Origin: Lithobates sylvaticus
Taxonomy: Eukaryota > Chordata > Amphibia > Anura > Ranidae
Assembly (NCBI GenBank): GCA_028564925.1
Contig: CM053034.1
Span: forward strand, 93,133,626-93,197,625
Length of the DNA stretch: 64,000 nt
Direction: 5' to 3'
This document shows, in pieces, positions 51,187-63,632 of the stretch. A program made the position numbers and the translations under genes. How positions within the stretch are numbered: position 1 is the stretch's first letter; every line of letters begins with the position of its first letter. The notes under the pieces were generated by a model. The model searched no databases and had not been told where the DNA came from. It saw only the letters and a program-made list of their open reading frames with translations.

Positions 51187-52280
51187 TGTAGCGCCAAACA
51201 CTTTTCTAAAGTGTGTACTATAGTGTAAATTTTGTTTTTCCAGAACTATAACGGAGTTCTGGGGGTTAATTGTATAGGTCATTTACTTTGGTCTCAGCTT
51301 GACTGGGCTGTACCGGAGTTCTGCCTGGTCATAGGTGCAGTGAAGTACCTGTGACAGTCTGAGAACAAAGCCTGGTTGGACGTATTAGGTACCAATCTTC
51401 TCTGAGCCAATCAGTGGGCGCGTCTAGCCCCGCTGTGTTGTCTGGGAAGGGGTATTTAAGATGCTGAAGTCACGTGTTCAGGGTTCGGCTTGCTCTTTGA
51501 TTCCTGGTTCCGGTCCAGACCAACCCTGTGAGGGGTCCCGGACCCAGGAGTGTCTGCTGCCCCGTAAGCCTGGTCACCCTAACCAGCCCCAGAGGCCCTC
51601 ATAGTCTGGGGTGGGGATCCGTCTGTTCCCGAGCCTCGGAACTGGCTAGTTCGAGGCCTAGTGACTGAAGGAGGATTCTGAGGTGTTCAGGTGTTCTCTC
51701 AGGATTGGAGAGACACAGCAACTCGTACAAGCGACAAGGGGAGGATTCTTCAGAGGAGGGTCAAGAAGCTGGCTGCTCGGTAAGAGCCTGGGAGCTGAAG
51801 TTGTACGGACACTAGTGAATCTGCATTTCTTACGGTATCGCCAAAGCAGCTGAAAGATCCAGGTACTGTGGAGAAAGTTCCTAATTCATCTTCAGTTACA
51901 ACTTAGTCTGTGGCAGAGACTTTCAAATCCTTGAATTACTTGTTGGCTGCTAAATCTACAGACAGGGGTTTATCCAGCAGTGAAGTGCCCAGTGGTGAGT
52001 GGCTACTCTCTGGGCTACCTAAAGAGACATTGAATTGATGTCAGCGGTTCCAAAGTGCCTGAGCTTTATCACCCGTACCCTCCTTTCCCAACTGAGAGAC
52101 TGTTATATTTGAACTTTACCACTTTGCAAATAAAAATCCTCAAAAGGACATTCGAGTGTCAGCTTCTGAAATTACTGGGTACTAACCCTGGGAACCCCTA
52201 GACAACGAACGACGAGCTACAGGAGGTAATTGGTAAGCCCAGAAGATGCATAGCCGCCCCCCAGGGGTTATGGCGCTACA
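51187..52280 (+). mobile_element. Probable solo LTR fossil, about 1.09 kb
   Basis: It begins tgtagcgcca and ends tggcgctaca (TG...CA with 10-bp inverted ends), flanked by cgca on both sides (51183-51186 and 52281-52284). Inside on the plus strand are a TATA-like gtatttaag near 51455 and a poly(A) signal aataaa near 52128. No internal retroviral coding region adjoins, so only the LTR remains. Family (Gypsy or ERV) not settled. Fairly intact ends suggest moderate age. Confidence 0.6.
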
Positions 52281-52284
52281 CGCA

Positions 52285-52689
52285 TGTTATTTAACAGATG
52301 GCATTTAGCTAAATTTGCGGTTTACAAAATCTATGGGAGTTGAGACATTGTCAGTATGTTTGTAACTTCTGCAGACTGGGAGGTATACAAGTCCCCAGTC
52401 ACTAGCCCGCTTTAAAATGGTGTCAATGAGCTCAATCCTAAAAGATAGAAGATTTATGAGTTCTGAAAAAGGGACAACATTGATTCAATAAGAGACGCCA
52501 TAAAAGCAACAGCAGAATAAAGAAAATATGAGTGATGGCAACGTTATACCATCAGAGGGGACATACTGAATGCCAAAAAGCAAAGAAAACACCAGGAAAG
52601 GAGGGCATATGCATAACTGGCAATGGTAGATGCAGGAATATGAATGATTTTCCTTTGTTCATACATACTACATCTGCTTTACAAACATA
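52285..52689. other. Unassigned intron or intergenic sequence
   Basis: No feature recognised on either strand. Confidence 0.45.
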
Positions 52690-52738
52690 GGGATGGGACA
52701 GACAGGGATGGGACAGACAGGGATGGGACAGACAGGGA
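52690..52738. repeat. Tandem repeat, 15-bp unit, three copies
   Basis: Ggatgggacagacag occurs three times exactly, then a partial unit. Confidence 0.9.
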
Positions 52739-52876
52739 TTTACTAAAACTAGAAAGTGCAAAATCTGGTGCAGCTCTGTATAGAATCAGTTTCCAGGTTT
52801 TATTGAACAAGCTGAAGTTAGAAGCTGATTGGTTTCTATGCACCAGATTCCGAGTGCACCAGTTTAGGTAAATCTT
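52737..52876. mobile_element. Small palindromic MITE ('gatttactaaaact' ends)
   Basis: The left edge is gatttactaaaact and the right edge agtttaggtaaatc. The inner arms are gtgcaaaatctggtgcag and, inverted, ctatgcaccagatt. The core is ttttattgaacaagctgaag. An abundant vertebrate repeat type from memory. Confidence 0.65.
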
Positions 52877-53176
52877 CCCCACAGTGATGTCTACACTAAA
52901 GGATATGGACGTGGTGTACGAGTGAAAAACTGCTCAGTGTACTGGCCTGGAAATATGCGATTACATTAATGCGTGTCCTACTGCGTGTCCTACTGTAAGT
53001 TATTTGAAAAAGTTACACTACATCTGCATACAAAATATTTAACTGGAGATCCTTTTATAATAAGAAAAGTGTACCAACTACAATTAGATTTTGCATAAAA
53101 TGGTGAGAATATGACGATTTTTTTCAAGTATATTTACTTTTGAACATTCAGAACTCAACATCATTTCTGAATTACT

Positions 53177-53700
53177 CGTAAAATCCATTTCTTGGAGTAG
53201 ATGACACAGGATCTTTAGTGAGTAACCGTTAGTTATATGCAGCACCATCAGGCGGTTGGACACTACTGGGGGGAAAAAAAGCAGCAGGGACATCCCCTAT
53301 ATAATCCAACTCACTCCGAGCAAGCCTCAGTTTTGCGGCAAGCAATAGGGAGATCATAAAGAATAGGAAGGTGAGACCTGTGTATTTACTGACAGATTCT
53401 GTTGATTAAGTTTTAGCCATACAGTACAAGACACAGGATCTACCATAGGACGTCCAATAGCAGTCCAACTGGGGGTGGGCATTACAGCAAACAAATGCGA
53501 ATAGGCCCACTTAAACAAGTCAAAGACTGGAAAGACCCAGGGAGAAGCTTTTAGAACGCAACGCCTAAAATTGGCACCAGAGGGGGCCTGAATATCCACC
53601 TGGTAGAACAAATGTGAACAGAAATCCATGTGGCAAAAAATCTTGTAAATCTGAGAAAAATGAATTACCAGATTTGGTAGATTGCATTTTAACAGGGAAG
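53177..53700 (-). mobile_element. DIRS remnant (copy G): terminal repeat and recombinase end
   Basis: Gtaaaatccatttcttggag matches the left terminal repeat of copy F. The minus-strand frame has HLFYQVDIQAP and NFRRCVLKAS, the recombinase C-terminus. Only the end of the element is present, and it is broken. Same subfamily as F. Confidence 0.65.
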
Positions 53701-54013
53701 GGAGGATCCCTAACCTTTGAGTCTCTCAGCCAGGGTTCTGCTCAATGGTATTCTCCATGTGTGTAGACAAAGAGGGGCGCCGAGTGCTGGAGTGATCTCC
53801 GCAATCTTGTGCCCAGGTCTACTAGTCACACTTCTGTTTGGTGGAATGATCCCCTCCTAATAGATGACCATTAGCCCTGGCCTCTGACATAACATCAAAG
53901 GTAAAGATGACAAATAAAGGGGGTAAATCTCTCTAACAGGGGCAGGGCAGGAATAAAAACTTGACAAATTTTATAATCCTTTTCTACTCTATCCAAAACT
54001 GAAAAAATAAAAA
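53701..54013. other. Unassigned, may be worn DIRS sequence
   Basis: No clear edge or coding similarity. Confidence 0.35.
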
Positions 54014-54449
54014 AATACCTAGTTAGACTTACCGGTGACGGTATTTCTAAGAGCCTTTCAGGACAACCCTGGAGAGAGCGCAGCTCCTCCTAATTTGAGG
54101 AAACACTTGCATTTTTCTTTAAAGCTCCTCCTCTTCCACCATGGCCTCAGTTATTGTTACCTCCGGCATACTGGAAGATAAAGCACAGAGAACACAAACA
54201 AACCATGACAGATACTTGTATCATCTTTAAACATAGAAACACAAGGGAGGGAACTAGGCGTTGTCCTGAAAGGCTCTTAGAAATACCGTCACCGGTAAGT
54301 CTAACTAGGTATTTTCTCCAGTCGCCTTTCAGGACAACCCTGGAGAGGATAAACGAGAAGCTTACCCTAGGGTGGGACCACTGCCTGCAGTACCTTCCTG
54401 CCGAAGGCTTGATCCGCAGCTGACAGCAAGTCCAGTCTGTAGTGCCGAA

Positions 54450-55430
54450 GGAAAGTTGAGTAACTTGACCACGTGGCCGCCTTGCAGATCTGATCAGGCG
54501 TAGCACCGGCCCTCTCGGCCCAAGACACTGCTGTTGCCCTAGTGGAATGGGCAGCAATTCCGGAGGGAGGGGATTCTCCTCTAGCTTTGTATGCCTCCGA
54601 AAATTGCCTCTCTAAGCCACCTACCTAGAGTACTCTTGGAGGCTTTTTCCCCTTTTCTAGGACCCGAAAAGATTACAAACAGAGCATTCGTCTTTCTGAA
54701 TTCCCTGGTAACTGCCAGGAAATGGAGAAGACACCTCCTTACGTCTAAGGTATGAAAGGCCTCCTCCCCTGTGTTGGTAGGGTTGGAGGAAAAGGTAGGC
54801 AACACTATTTGTTGGGTACGATGGAACTCTGCAGATACCTTGGGAAGAAAGGCTGGGTCTATCTGCAGCACTATCCTATCAGGAAAAATCTTTAGGAAAG
54901 GCTCTGTAACTGCCAGAGCCTGTAATTCGCTCACTCGTCTAGCTGACGTAATGGCTACTAAGAAAATTGTTTTTAAAACTAAATTCTTTAAACAAGAGTC
55001 CTTAAGAGGTTCAAACGGAGCTCCCGTTAAACCCTGAAGGACTATGGATAAATCCCAACTGGGAAAATTCCTGAGGGGAACTGGCCTATTCCGTGCCATT
55101 GCCCTGAAAAACCTGGAAATTAAAGCTTCCCTGGAAAGGGTTTTTTCTAAATAAACAGAAAGGGCCACCACCTGAGTTTTCAGGGTGCTGGCTGCCAAAC
55201 CTTTCTTCATTCCTTCATGGAGAAATTCCAGTACCGAACTAGTACTTTTCACCTGGAACCCCCTAAGAGTACAATATGAGTTGTACTTCTTCCAGACTTT
55301 AAGGTAGATGGCCGAGTCACTTCCTTCCTGCTTGAGAGTAAAGTCCTTACTAGTCCCTCAGACAAACCCTTAGCTCTCAAGAGGTCCTCTTCAGAAACCA
55401 GGCGGTTAGCTGCAGCCCGCCTGCCTCTGG
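54450..55430 (-). pseudogene. DIRS copy D: tyrosine recombinase region (fossil)
   Basis: Signatures include TSARRVSELQALAV, an IFSGPRKGEKASKSTLGRW block shared with C and E, and a C-terminal part close to the family end. Confidence 0.75.
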
Positions 55431-57250
55431 ATGGACCACTGACCCCTGTGTCAGGAGGTCCTGCCTGACTGGTAGCCTCCACGGGGGTTCTGTGGCTAGA
55501 TTTAGAAGAGCCGAGAACCAGGGTCTTTTTGGCCAGAAGGGCGTGATGAGAATCATGCTGATCCTCTCTTCCCTGAATTTCCTCAAGACCACCGGTATTA
55601 GAGGAAATGGGGGAAAGGCATAGCACAGGCGGTAATGCCAAGGATGGGCTAGCGCGTCTAAACCTATGGCCTGATCTTCCCGGTGAAGAGAATAGTATTT
55701 TTGGACCTTGCAGTTTTGCTGATTCGCAAACAGATCCACCTGGGGGAAGCCCCAAGTACTGGCGATCATCAGGAAGACCTCCTGATTTAAGCTCCATTCT
55801 GCTTCCACCAGTCTCTTCCTGCTGAGAAGATCTGCCCAAAGATTCAGAGAGCCCTTTAGATGGACTGCTGAGAGGGAGGCCCCGCTTTTTTCTGCCCATG
55901 CGAATAGTTGCCTGGCTAACTCCATGAGACCCCTGCTCCTGGTCCCCCCTTGTTTTAGGACATATGCTACTGTTGTCATATTGTCCGACAAGATCTGTAC
56001 ATGCTGCCCCTCTACTACTTGCTGAAAAGCCCGAAGGGCCAGCGACACAGCCCTGAGTTCTCTCCAATTCGAAGATCTCCGAGACTCTGCCTTGGACCAA
56101 GTCCCTTGGACCGTCAGCCCGTCTAGGTGGGCTCCCCAACCCTAGGCACTCGCGTCCGTCGTCAGGCGCTTGTCTAGCGGCCAGAACCAGGGAAGGCCCT
56201 TTGTGAGATTGGCTGTGTTTCGCCACCACCACAGAGCCCGTTTTACTTTTGAGGTGAGGCTGAATTTCCTTTCTAGTGGAACCTGATGAGACCAGACCTG
56301 CAGGATCTCTGCCTGAAGAGGTCTGGAATGGAACCGGGCCCACTGGACAGCTGGGATGGAGGCTGTAAGGAGACCTAACACCCTCATGGCTGAACGGACT
56401 GAAACCACCTGAATCGTCTGAATTTGTTTTACTGCCGTCAGGATCTTTTCCACTTTTTCTTGCGGAAGAAAAACTTTTTGCAGGGTAGAATTGATGGTGT
56501 ACCCTAGAAAAACTACTTCCTGGCTTGGAACTAGGTTTGATTTCTCCAGATTGAGAAGCCACCCTAAGTCCCCCAGGTGAGCCTGTGCTATCTGAAGATT
56601 CGACAGCACCTGTTCCCTGGAGTCCGCAAAAAATAGGAGATCGTCCAGATATGGGACCACTGAGATTCCCCTCAATCTCAGTGGTTCCAGGGCTTCCGCC
56701 ATGACCTTGGTGAAGATCCTGGGGGAGGACGACAGCCCGAACGGCAAGGCCCTGAATTGTAGGTGCCAGACTGATGACCCTAGATTCACTGCCAACCTGA
56801 GGAACCTTTGGGAGGATTGGGCGATCGGGACATGTAGATAGGCGTCCCTCAGATCCAGGGAGGCCATGAAGCAATTTTTGGATAACAACCTTGTTATTGT
56901 ATGGATTGTATCCATGCGGAAGTGCTTGTATCGTATTGATTGATTCAGAATTTTCAGATTCAGTATCAATCGATATTTGCCCGTAGGTTTTCTCACTAGG
57001 AAGATGTGAGAATAAAACCCATGGCCTTCCTGTTCCCTTGGAACCTGAACAATCACCTCCTGTTGAATCAGATCCTCCAAAAGGCTCATCATGGCAGAGG
57101 CTTTGTCTTGGTCCCTCGGAAGGGTCGTGACATAAAATCTGTTTGGGGGGATGTTGGAAAACTTCAGGCTGTATCCCTGCGCCACAATGTTCCTCACGAA
57201 CTGACTTGAGGAACACTGGCTCCATTGCGGAAGGAAGGCGGACAACCTTC
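55380..57250 (-). pseudogene. DIRS copy D: reverse transcriptase and RNase H region (fossil)
   Basis: Boxes seen are LDLRDAYLHVPIAQ, FRALPFGLSSSPRIF, YLDDLLFFA and SDNMTTVAYVLKQGGTRS. A second frame is open across the same DNA for about 2 kb. Confidence 0.8.
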
Positions 57251-57269
57251 CTCCCACTGGAGCAGAGCA

Positions 57270-58540
57270 GTCACTTATCCTTGGGGGGTTGACTGGAGGG
57301 AGTTTTGAACAAAATTCCTCCTTTACCTCTACCCTTCTGGGGGTTCCAGCGACTTTTGCTGTCCTCCCCACCCTTACGGGACTGTTGAACAGGACTAAAA
57401 TTCCTTTTGCCTGTCTGTTTTTTCTTGGCAGGAAAGGCCTTCTTTTTGTCTGCCGTTCTGTCCAGCACTGTTTCCAGCTCTGGCCCAAACAGCAGATCCC
57501 CTGAAAAGGGCAGACCACACAACCTAACCTTGGAGGCTGTGTCACCTGACCACGTTTTAAGCCAGACCCCGCAGAGGCAGCCAGCCATATATTTCACCGC
57601 TCTAAGGATTAGTGGAAAGGATTCCATCAAGTCCTTACGTGGTGTGCCTGCTTCCACGTGGCTCTGCAATTTATCTATCCAACACTCTAAATTCCTAGCC
57701 ACCACCGTGGATGCCATAGCTGGTTTGAGGCTGGCAGATGCTGAATTCCATGCCCTCTTTAAAAGAGTATCTGCTCTTTTATCCATGGCATCTTTGAGTA
57801 CCCCCATGTCCTCAAAGGCCAAGTCTGTCCTACGCGATACCTGTGAAAAGGCTGCGTCTACACGTGGTTTTTTGTTCCACACCTCTGACTCTTTTTCGTC
57901 AAAGGGAAAGCGTCTTTTCTGGCTCTTAGAAAGGAAAGGACCCCTCTCTGGGTCCTTCCATTCTTTTTTTTAACCGTGTCTGACAATACTTTATGAACAG
58001 GGAAAACCCTGGATTTAACCTCATCCAGCCCCTGATACATCCTGTCGTGTACAGACAGCTGGACCTTTTCCTCCTGGATGTCCAGGGTCGTATAGATAGC
58101 CCTCAAGAGGTCATCTACCTCCTCTAAAGACAGCTTGTACCTGGAACCACGGCTGTCCTCCTCCTCTTCTACCTCCTCCTCTGAATCTCTGAGGGAAGGG
58201 AGAGTACTTGCCCCTTCGTCCTCTGAATCTATCACCTCCCTCTGCCTGGAGGTAGATGCTCGAGGACTTGATGGTGGTGGTTGCTGGCTACCGCCCTGAC
58301 TTGCTGGGCTCTGAACCAACAGAGTCTTGACGGAGCTTAGTGAGCTTGCTATTTCTCGCACAGATGAATACAGCTCACCATACTGCTGAGAGGACTCCTC
58401 CTCCACTATCTCCTTAATACAGGACCTACATAAAGCCTTCTGCCAGGATTCCCTTAAGGGGTTCTTGCACACAGGGCATCTCTTTCCTGGCGGGTTTGCT
58501 TTCTTTACTTTCCCTGACACAGTTTCCTGGGGAAAAAACA
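57270..58540 (-). pseudogene. DIRS copy D: gag-like region (fossil)
   Basis: N-terminal C-x2-C-x12-C-x2-C (CPVCKNPL then CRSCIKEI), then a serine and acidic stretch, then DDLLRAIYTTLDIQEEKVQL and a basic segment. Matches copy C in order. Confidence 0.75.
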
Positions 58541-59779
58541 AAAGCTTGTCTTACTACCAGAATCTGGACTAAACATACCACCACCAGAGTAATAACAGAC
58601 CACCTGAGTGTAGCAACCACCAAAACTACAGGTCCAAGGACAGTAACCTTTGACTCTGTAGTGACAGGACCCCCCACAGGGAGGAATAAACAAGTGACAA
58701 CAGAAAGAAAACAGCCCATAAGGTGAAGAATAAAGAGTACCTTTGTACCCCTCTTACCTGGGCCTGACCGGTGCTTGGGGTGCCTGCCTCCACCGTTGCT
58801 GCAGATCTCTCCTCCATGTTGCAGAGAGCGCAGCGGGGCTTGAAACAAACAGCGGTTTTTGAATCTTCCCGGGCACGGCGTCACTACGCACGCCGGAAGC
58901 GGAAGTACCGGTCTGTGGACCCGCCCCCTGACCCTTGCGTTCCAGGCGACTGGAACCACCGTCGCCCCGCCCGAACAGGAAGCCGCGTCACTGGCCGCCG
59001 CGTCATCCGCCCGCCATGTGACACCTCCCGGGAGCCTCACCGCGCGGCGCGCGAAATTCAAAAACCGGCGGCTCCTGGGGGCATGGACGCCTCGACATTC
59101 CTGCCGGCCACTGCTCCTGTGAGCTGGAGAAGGTCCGGGACTCCGGAACCCCCCCCCCGTTCGTACTAGGGGGGGGCTGGGATGGTCTCTGCGGCGGCCC
59201 CTGCATACAAGGTAGGACTACCTCCCCTCCCCCTGGAGAGAACGCAGCCCTGGTTCCCACAAGTGCTTCCATCCATGGCGGAGGAAACACAATAACTGAG
59301 GCCATGGTGGAAGAGGAGGAGCTTTAAAGAAAAATGCAAGTGTTTCCTCAAAGTGGGCGGAGCTGCGCTCTCTCCAGGGTTGTCCTGAAAGGCGACTGGA
59401 GAAAAAACGGAGTTACTTACCGGTAACGTCCTTTTCCGGGAGTCTTTCAGGACAGCACCATAGAGAGACCCTGGCTCCTCCCCTTTCAGGAAACACCGCC
59501 TTAGATTTTGAATTTAAGCCCCCACCGTCCTGCCAGTCCCTCAGTTCTTCAAGAGTACCTCCGGCCAGCTGGGGAGACACAAGAACACGTCATAATAACT
59601 TACATCTCTTACCTGACGGTCTCATGCGATGACTTCTTCCATGTCCACAAATTAGGGTGGGTACTTGTGCTGTCCTGAAAGACTCCCGGAAAAGGACGTT
59701 ACCGGTAAGTAACTCCGTTTTTCCCCATCCGTCTTTCAGGACAGCACCATAGAGAGGATAAGCGAGCACCTTACCTTAG

Positions 59780-60800
59780 GGTGGGACTACTGCCTGCAGA
59801 ACTTTACGCCCAAAGGCTTGGTCCTTTGCTGACAGCAGGTCCAACATGTAGTGCCTTACGAACGTATCAAAGCTGGACCATGTTGCCGCCCTACAGATCT
59901 GCTCTGGAGAAGCACCAGCCCACTCAGCCTGCGAAGTCGCCACTGCCCTGGTGGAATGCGCTCTAATACCATCCGGGGGCTCCACTCCCCCTGCTACATA
60001 AGCCTGTCTGATGGCTAACCTAATCCATCTGGCTATCGTCCGTCTAGAGGCTCTAGACCCTTTTTTAGCTCCTGAAAACAATACAAAAAAAGAATCAGAC
60101 TTCCTATAGTCCTTTGTACTCTCCAAGTACTGGAGGACGCACCTCCTAACGTCCAACTTATGAAATGTGCGTTCCTGTTCCCTCACAGGGTTTACACAGA
60201 AGGTAGGCAAAATTATTTCCTGGCCTCTATGAAAACTTGAGGCCACCTTAGGCAAAAATGCCGGATCAGTTCTAAAAACCACACGATCCGGAAATATCTG
60301 AAAAAAAGGTGCCCTAATTGAAAGGGCTTCGAGTTCACTTACTCTTCTTGCCGTGGTGATCGCCACCAAAAACACCGTTTTGAGGGTGATCGACCTCAAC
60401 GTACAAGCCTCCAACGGTTCAAAAGGTTCACCGGTGAGGGCTTGCAATACCAAAGAGAGATCCCATACTGGAAAAGAGGATACTCTTACTGGCCTCTGCC
60501 TGTTCAGAGCTTTAAAAAACCTAGATATCCAGGGATCCAATGCTAACTGTTTCTCCAAAAATACACTTAAAGCAGACACTTGTCCTTTCAGTGTGCTAAC
60601 AGCCAACCCCTTGTCTGCCCCTGCTTGCAGAAATTCCAGTACCGCTACAGGACTGCTTGTGTCGAAGGAACTATCCGCACACCAACTATTGAAGCGTTTC
60701 CACACTTTCAGGTAGATAGCTTGCGTCTCCCTTTTTCTGCAACTTAGTAGGGTCGATACTAAACGATCTGAGAACCCCTTGCCCTTCAGCAATTCCTCCT
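59780..60800 (-). pseudogene. DIRS copy E: tyrosine recombinase region (fossil)
   Basis: It shows TTARRVSELEALSI, RAHSTRAVATSQAEW (H-x2-R box), and FVRHYMLDLLSAKDQAFGR with the expected tyrosine. The C-terminus ends VLQAVVPP, as in copy C. Confidence 0.82.
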
Positions 60801-62650
60801 CAGTAGCCAAGCAGCCAGGTTCCACCGCTCCACCTGAGGACAACAGATTGGACCCTGGGACAGAAGCTCTTCCTGGAATGGCAGAATCCAAGGGGGTTCC
60901 ACTGCCAGACTCTTCAAGATGGAAAACCACGGCCTCCTGGGCCAATGAGGTGCTATCAGAATGAGAGTTGTGCTCTCCAACTGTAACTTCCTCAGTACTG
61001 CTGGGATTAGTACGGGAGGGGGGAAGGCATAGCACTTGGAGAACTCCCAGCTCTGAGCCAGTGCGTCCACTCCAAGTGCTCCGTCCCATCTGCTCAGGGA
61101 GAAGAATAGATCTGTCTTTCTGTTTTCCCTTGAGGCGAAGAGGTCTATACAAGGCATCCCCCACCTCTGGGTGATTGCCTTGAAGACATCCTGGTTCAAA
61201 ATCCAGTCGCCTTCTCTCAGCTTTCTGCTGAGAAAATCTGCAACCTGATTTTGATCCCCTTTTAGATGTACCGCCGACAGGGACCGAATATTTGCCTCGG
61301 CCCACCTGAGAATGCTGCTCGTCAAGTTCCACAGAGACCTGCTTTTGGTACCTCCCTGCCTGTTGAGGTATGCTACTGCAGAGGAGTTGTCTGACCTGAC
61401 TCTCACGTGTTGACCCTGGAGTTCTTCCTGAAAGGCTCTGAGTGCCAACTCTATGGCTTTCAGCTCCCTCCAGTTCGAGGATTCCCTTGCCTCTTGCCTT
61501 AGCCAGGTGCCCTGAACCATCCGGGCATCTAGATGAGCTCCCCAACCTGTGCCGCTTGCATCGGTCGTGATGGTTTTGGATACCGGGAGGACCCATTCCA
61601 AACCCTGAGAAAGATTGGCCCCTTTTCTCCACCACCAGAGTGACCTTTTTACCTGACCTGGCACCTTTATCAGGGCGTCCAGGGAATTCTGACTGTGGTC
61701 CCAAATTCCCAGGATGAATAGCTGTAAGGGACGAAAATGCAGCCCTGCCCACTGTACTGCTGGGAGCGAGGATGTCAGTAGCCCTAGAGCTGACATGGCT
61801 TTCCTTATTGAGACCTGTTGATTGCTCTGCAAGAACAACATCGCCCTGTCTACCTTCCGGATTTTTTCTTCCGGAAGGAAAACTTTTTGTTTTGTTGAAT
61901 CCAACCTGTAGCCCAGGAAGATGATTTTCTGAGATGGGGTCAGGCTGGATTTTTCCAGGTTCAAGAGCCATCCTAAATTTTCGAGGATGTCCCTTGTTAC
62001 CTGCAGATCTCTGGACAGCTGTTCTGGGGAAGAAGCAAATAGGAGCAGATCGTCTAGATATGCGACTATTGCAATGTTTCTGAGTCGCAAGAAGGCCAGC
62101 ACCTGCACCATGACTTTGGTGAATATACGGGGGGAAGAAGATAGCCCGAAGGGAAGAGCCCTGAATTGTAGATGCACTATCCCTTCTGGAGTCTTCACCG
62201 CCAACCTGAGGAACTTCTGGTACCCCTCTGCTATGGGGATGTGCAGATAGGCATCCTTCAGGTCTATGGACGCCATGAAGCAATTCTGGGGAAGAAGTGC
62301 TTTTACCGAATAGATCGAGTCCATTCGGAACTTCCTGTATGTAACCGAGACGTTCAGGGGCTTCAAGTTCAGGATAAGTCTGAACTTTCCCGATGGTTTG
62401 CGGACCACAAAGATGTGGGAATAGAAGCCCCTGCCTGTCTCTTCCACCGGGACTCGGGTTACCGCCTCTTGTTCCTCCAACTCCTGTAGAGAGGAAAGAA
62501 GAGCCGAAGCCTTTTCTGCACATCTTGGTAGCGTGGTGACCAGAAGTCTGAGAGGTGGGGGTTTTGAAAACTCCAACCTGTAACCCCTCCTTATAATCTC
62601 CAAAATAAAATGGTTGGAGGTGATCAACTCCCACTGTGGGAGGAAGTACC
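60790..62650 (-). pseudogene. DIRS copy E: reverse transcriptase and RNase H region (fossil)
   Basis: Boxes are IDLKDAYLHIPIAEG, FRALPFGLSSSPRIF, YLDDLLLFA (catalytic aspartates) and SDNSSAVAYLNRQGGTKS. RNase H is followed by the conserved block CIDLFASRENRKTDLFFS. Confidence 0.85.
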
Positions 62651-62679
62651 CCAGTCTTCCTCCCACCCTGGTTCCGTCA

Positions 62680-63465
62680 TTTAGACTTTTTGGGCTGTTC
62701 AGGAGGGCGAAAAATTGCTCCCCCACGCCCTTTGCCCTTCTGTCCCCAAACTTTTTTCTGTTGCTCATTTTTAGGAGGTTCAAACTTCCTCCTGGGTTGA
62801 ACCCTCCTTTTGGCTTCCGCAAATTTCTTTTTGATAGGAAAGGCCTTTTTCCTGTCGGCCGTCCTATCCAAGACGGCCTCCAAGCCAGGACCGAACAACA
62901 AGTCCCCTGTGAGGGGAATACCGCAGAGCTTGACTTTTGACGCGCTATCTCCCTGCCACGTCTTAAGCCAAAGGGCCCGCCTTGCTGAGTTGGACAAGGC
63001 TGCTGACCTTGCTGACATCCTTACTGACTCCGCTGAGGCGTCAGCCAGATAAGCTACTCCATTGAGGAGCATAGGAAAGGAAGACAGGATTGTTTCCTTA
63101 GGAGTTCCTGCCTCAATGTGTGCCTTAATTTGCGTCAACCAGTACTCCATGTTTCGTGCCACCACTGTGGACGCCATGGCGGGTTTGAGGTTGCCTATTG
63201 ATGAATCCCAGGATTTTTTCAATAGAGAGTCCATCCTTTTATCCATAGGATCTGGGAGGGCTCCCATATCTTCAAAGGCAAGGTCGGTGTGCCTAGAGAC
63301 CTGCGAGAAGGCCGCATCTAGTTTAGGAATTTTATTCCACACTAGAGCTTCCTCCTCTGCAAAAGGAAACCTCCTTTTCAAACTTCTTGAAAAGAATGGT
63401 TTCCTTTCCGGGTCCTGCCATTCTTTTTTAATGGCTTCGACCAGTACCTCATGGACCGGAAACAC
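62680..63465 (-). pseudogene. DIRS copy E: gag-like region (fossil)
   Basis: It contains KPFFSRSLKRRFPFAEEE and KPAMASTVVARNMEYWL, shared with C and D, and a basic lysine-rich tail. Confidence 0.72.
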
Positions 63466-63632
63466 TTTCTTTTTCTGTTCCCATAGCGGTGTCTCCCCAC
63501 CGGAGGAAAAACCATAACTGAGGGACTGGCAGGACGGTGGGGGCTTAAATTCAAAATCTAAGGCGGTGTTTCCTGAAAGGGGAGGAGCCAGGGTCTCTCT
63601 ATGGTGCTGTCCTGAAAGACGGATGGGGAAAT

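Larger units (their letters stand above)
54014..59406 (-). mobile_element. DIRS retrotransposon fossil, full length (copy D)
   Basis: A minus-strand DIRS. Inverted terminal repeats are about 54014-54130 and 59285-59406 (aaagctcctcctcttccacc in one, its complement in the other). The internal complementary region at about 54265-54350 spans the joined complements of both ends. Gag-like, reverse transcriptase/RNase H and recombinase parts are all present and mostly open, with about three breaks. Different subfamily from F but close to C and E. Confidence 0.9.
59403..63632 (-). mobile_element. DIRS retrotransposon fossil, youngest-looking (copy E)
   Basis: A minus-strand DIRS abutting copy D. Inverted terminal repeats are about 59403-59520 and 63500-63632 (caggacagcaccatagagag and its complement). 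The internal complementary region is at about 59670-59750. Reverse transcriptase/RNase H and recombinase are open over their whole recognisable length. The gag-like part is short compared with C and D. At about 4.2 kb it is smaller than C and D. It looks close to whole in its enzyme parts, with about one break overall. Confidence 0.88.

Noticed and set aside
59776-63465. Host gene encoding a large protein on the minus strand
   Set aside because: The frames are DIRS reverse transcriptase/RNase H and recombinase, bounded by inverted terminal repeats.
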